From: Dermatophilaceae bacterium
Lineage (GTDB): Bacteria > Actinomycetota > Actinomycetes > Actinomycetales > Dermatophilaceae
DNA length: 7,388 nucleotides
Assembly (NCBI GenBank): GCA_013361975.1
Contig: JABFXB010000536.1
Coordinates: 1-7,388 of the forward strand
Direction: 5' to 3'
Shown here: positions 5,563 through 7,388 of the stretch, one piece after another
Numbering within the stretch: position 1 is the stretch's first letter
Layout: every line of letters begins with the position of its first letter
Translations under genes and position numbers: made by a program
The notes under the pieces: model-generated
What the model was told of the DNA's origin: nothing
What the model saw: the letters and a program-made list of their open reading frames with translations, nothing else
The model's database searches: none

Positions 5563-6362
5563 TGTGCCGCCCCGTCGTCGTGACGCCGCTGCTTCCGGTG
5601 CCGGCCGATCTCGTGGTGCCTCATCGGGTCGCCGATCTCGGCGACCCCGTGCTTGCGGGGGTCGAAGCGCTCCTGCGGCCGCTTCTCGCCCCGGATCTCC
5701 TCGAGCAGCCCGGTGATGCGGTCCATGAGCCGGTCAGTCGCCTCGCGCAGCACCAACGCGTCGATGGGCCGGTCGTAGAGGTCCGACAGGTCGACGGGCG
5801 GGCCGGCATACATGTGCATCGTCTTGCGCGGGAAGAGCGAGGGACGGTGGCCGTAGGGCGAGAGGATCTCCTGGGCGCCCCACTGCGCCACGGGGATCAG
5901 CGGGCAGCGCGTCTCGAGGGCCACCCGGGCCGCGCCGGTCTTGCCCCGCATCGGCCACAGGTCGGGGTCGCGGGTGATGGTGCCCTCGGGGAAGATGCCG
6001 AGCGGCTTGCCCGCACGCACGCCCTCGACGGCGGAGCGGTAGGCGCCGGCCGCGGCGACCGAGTTGCGGTAGACGGGGATCTGGCCACTCTTCTTCAGCA
6101 GCCAGCCCACGACGGGAATGGCGAAGAGGCTGTCCTTGCCGAGGAAGTACGCCTCGCGCCCGCTGTCGAACATGAAGTGCGCGAAGACGAGCGGGTCGGC
6201 GTACGAGATGTGGTTGGGCGAGACGACGAAGCCGCCCTCGGCCGGGAGGTTCTCGAGGCCGCGCCAGTCGCGCTTCGTCAGGCCCATGAGCAGCGGCCGG
6301 AGCAGGAGCGCCGCGAGCCGGTAGGCCCAGGGCAGCCGCGTCTTGCGTGGGCCGGCAGTCAC
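5559..6362 (-). CDS. plsC: 1-acylglycerol-3-phosphate O-acyltransferase (PlsC family)
   Basis: This membrane-associated acyltransferase probably converts lysophosphatidic acid to phosphatidic acid. The 267-residue product carries all four family blocks: NHISYADP (50-57, the catalytic H51-x4-D56), GQIPVYRN (93-100), FPEGTITRD (124-132) and PLIPVAQWG (154-162). A hydrophobic segment near residues 12-28 may be the membrane anchor. The last 20 or so residues are unusually rich in His and Arg (MRHHEIGRHRKQRRHDD), a polar tail that is not part of the catalytic fold. The GTG start at 6362 is set by a strong GAGGAGGA ribosome-binding site (6379-6372), nine bases upstream; a longer in-frame reading would run into the cofC promoter region. 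The acceptor could be another lysolipid, as in other PlsC relatives, but the gpsA coupling favours the phosphatidic acid route. Confidence 0.92.
   Translation of the reverse strand: MTAGPRKTRLPWAYRLAALLLRPLLMGLTKRDWRGLENLPAEGGFVVSPNHISYADPLVFAHFMFDSGREAYFLGKDSLFAIPVVGWLLKKSGQIPVYRNSVAAAGAYRSAVEGVRAGKPLGIFPEGTITRDPDLWPMRGKTGAARVALETRCPLIPVAQWGAQEILSPYGHRPSLFPRKTMHMYAGPPVDLSDLYDRPIDALVLREATDRLMDRITGLLEEIRGEKRPQERFDPRKHGVAEIGDPMRHHEIGRHRKQRRHDDGAAQ
5804..5811 (-). repeat. GTATGCCG octamer, copy 5
   Basis: This copy is inside plsC. It encodes Tyr-Ala of the MYAGPP segment using TAT, while another Tyr-Ala in the catalytic NHISYAD block uses TAC. Confidence 0.6.
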
Positions 6363-6413
6363 GATGTCACGTCCTCCTCGTCGTGCGCACGCCGGTCGAC
6401 GTGGCAGGGCTTC

Positions 6414-6442
6414 ATCTTGTCCACCTCGCGGCGTGGTGTCGA
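6414..6442 (-). promoter_or_regulatory. Sigma70-type promoter for plsC-gpsA
   Basis: On the minus strand TCGACA (6442-6437, one mismatch to TTGACA) is followed after exactly 17 bases by CAAGAT (6419-6414, A2 and T6 of the -10 conserved). Transcription would start near 6407, giving a leader of roughly 45 bases ending at the strong plsC ribosome-binding site. This is the best-formed promoter in the window. Confidence 0.55.
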
Positions 6443-6476
6443 GCAGCGCGACGGCGAGTGGGACGATATCGCCAGC

Positions 6477-7358
6477 ATGTCGACCTCCCCGAACGCGCAC
6501 CCCGAGTCCGCCCCGCCCCTCGTGCCGTCAGGCGACTGGGTCGTCGTCGTCCCCGTCAAGGACACCCGCCACGGCAAGTCCCGGCTGGCCCGGGCGGTCG
6601 GCTCCGACCGGGCCGCCCTGAGTGGCGCCATCGCGCACGACACCCTGGCCGCCACCGTCGAGGCCGTGGGCGCCCGGCAGGTCGTGCTCGTGACCGGTGA
6701 CGAGGTGCTTGCCCCCACGTGGGCCGCGAAGGGGGTCACCGTCGTCGGCGACCCGGGCACCGGACTGAATGACGCCGTCGCCTCGGGTATGCGGCAGGCC
6801 GGGCGGGGAGCCCCGGTGGCCGTCCTGCTCGGCGACCTCCCGGCCCTCGACGCGGTGTCGCTGCGCACCGCCCTCGAGCGCGCCGCCGCCGTGGCGGAGT
6901 CCTTCGTCCCCGACGGCGACGGCACCGGCACGGTGCTGCGCTGCGGCCGCGACTTCACCCCCCGGTTCGGCGCCGACAGCGCGTCGCGCCACGCCGCCGA
7001 CGGTGCCGTGCGGCTCGACCTGCCGCTCCCGCGCCTGCGCACCGACGTGGACGACGCGCGCAGCCTGGCGCGTGCGCGTCGTCTCGGGCTCGGACCCGCG
7101 ACGCGGGCCGTCCTGGTGGACCGGGCGTCTGGTTGGATCAGGAGCATGCAGGCCACCGTCCACCGCTTCGACCCCGACACGCACTCCGGCAGCGTTCTGC
7201 GCGACGACGGCGTGGAGCTCGCGTTCGAGGCCCCGGCCTTCGAGGCGAGCGGGCTGCGGCTGCTGCGCACCGGTCAGCGGCTCACGGTCGACGTCGTCGA
7301 CGACGTCGTCGTCGCGATGCGCATCGTCGGCGTCGGGGCCGGGCAGCCCATCCGCTGA
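6477..7358 (+). CDS. cofC: CofC/FbiD guanylyltransferase (F420 pathway), continuous with a C-terminal cold-shock-like domain
   Basis: CofC activates 2-phospho-L-lactate (phosphoenolpyruvate in the actinobacterial FbiD version) with GTP for coenzyme F420 synthesis. The nucleotidyltransferase core spans about residues 20-213: PVKDTRHGKSRLA (26-38), GTGLNDAVASGM (94-105), LLGDLPAL (117-124), DGDGTGTVL (146-154), FGADSASRHAADGA (164-177), RTDVDD (188-193) and a usual family ending LGLGPATRAVL (203-213). No stop follows. After about 10 linker residues the frame continues into a 70-residue OB/cold-shock-like domain (224-293), so the product is 293 residues instead of about 210-220. The ATG at 6477 has no clear ribosome-binding site; a weak -10-like GACGAT or GATATC lies 6-9 bases upstream, so it may be leaderless. 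It is divergent from plsC. The CofC identity is firm; the fusion needs checking. Confidence 0.88.
   Translation: MSTSPNAHPESAPPLVPSGDWVVVVPVKDTRHGKSRLARAVGSDRAALSGAIAHDTLAATVEAVGARQVVLVTGDEVLAPTWAAKGVTVVGDPGTGLNDAVASGMRQAGRGAPVAVLLGDLPALDAVSLRTALERAAAVAESFVPDGDGTGTVLRCGRDFTPRFGADSASRHAADGAVRLDLPLPRLRTDVDDARSLARARRLGLGPATRAVLVDRASGWIRSMQATVHRFDPDTHSGSVLRDDGVELAFEAPAFEASGLRLLRTGQRLTVDVVDDVVVAMRIVGVGAGQPIR
7146..7358 (+). other. Cold-shock/OB-fold-like domain, either CofC C-terminus or an internal-start gene
   Basis: Residues after the internal ATG (7146) read TVHRFDPDTHSGSVLRDDG, the strand-turn-strand pattern of cold-shock domains, where the usual motif is KWFNxxKGFGFI. They continue to LRLLRTGQRLTVDVVDD. 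The aromatic RNA-binding residues of classical cold-shock proteins are mostly missing, with only the Phe of HRFD conserved, so nucleic acid binding is uncertain. I recall similar small stand-alone proteins in actinomycetes, but this cannot be checked here. As a separate gene it would have 70 residues. GGAG sits only one base before the ATG, too close to be a good ribosome-binding site. TTGGAT (7133-7138), seven bases upstream, is a poor -10 match. Confidence 0.5.
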
Positions 7359-7365
7359 GGCGCGG

Positions 7366-7388
7366 TCACTCGAACATCACGTCCACGT
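7366..7388 (-). CDS. Possible 3' end of a minus-strand gene (fragment)
   Basis: Reading the minus strand from the window edge, one frame gives VDVMFE followed by TGA at 7368-7366, seven bases past the cofC stop. Convergent neighbours this close are common here, but six codons cannot establish a gene or its identity. Confidence 0.2.

Noticed and set aside
5556..6476. Upstream extension of the cofC frame across plsC
   Set aside because: The frame stays open only because it mirrors plsC. Homology begins after the ATG at 6477.
7289..7308. Perfect 20-bp palindrome CGACGTCGTCGACGACGTCG
   Set aside because: It encodes an Asp/Val run (VDVVDDVV) made of GAC and GTC codons, which are complementary to each other, so the palindrome follows from coding and codon bias.
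1..7388. Mobile element, phage, defence or biosynthetic cassette
   Set aside because: Every gene identified is core metabolism in a conserved actinomycete neighbourhood. I saw no transposase, integrase, direct-repeat target duplication, tRNA or composition shift.

Overview
The window looks like a chromosomal housekeeping segment from a very GC-rich actinomycete. The evidence is the strong G/C third-position bias, GTG starts, a stand-alone AsnC-type effector-domain gene beside a DUF3515 lipoprotein, and an F420-pathway gene (cofC). The order thiL / DUF3515 / ddl / gpsA / cofC matches, from memory, the Mycobacterium tuberculosis Rv2977c-Rv2983 block (thiL, Rv2980, ddlA, gpsA2, fbiD). A family-level guess such as Intrasporangiaceae is only an impression.

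Layout from left to right: a rho-independent terminator (7-35, + strand) ends transcription arriving from outside the window. thiL (-) and a two-gene unit (+) made of a small AsnC-type domain protein and a DUF3515 lipoprotein diverge from a 181-bp regulatory gap. The lipoprotein converges on ddl (-) across a 143-bp gap that holds two tandem long-armed inverted repeats. ddl and a compact trans-sulfuration enzyme (+) diverge from only 49 bp, with -10-like boxes so close to both starts that leaderless transcripts are likely. The trans-sulfuration enzyme converges on gpsA (-). plsC and gpsA (-) form a translationally coupled pair with a 4-bp overlap, and a good sigma70-type promoter precedes plsC. 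cofC (+) diverges from plsC and reads in frame, with no stop, into a small cold-shock/OB-like domain. The last bases may be the 3' end of another minus-strand gene.

Functionally this is core metabolism: thiamine pyrophosphate synthesis (ThiL), peptidoglycan precursor synthesis (Ddl), sulfur amino acid metabolism, glycerophospholipid synthesis (GpsA makes glycerol-3-phosphate, and PlsC performs the second acylation to phosphatidic acid) and coenzyme F420 (CofC). I see no mobile element, CRISPR array, defence cassette or RNA gene.

The most unusual observation is compositional. The octamer GTATGCCG occurs five times, against roughly 0.25 expected, and contains most of the TAT/ATA trinucleotides in the window. 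Next are the CofC-cold-shock-like reading-through fusion, the likely CTG start of the lipoprotein, and the four-arm repeat between the convergent genes. I found no convincing new multi-gene system.
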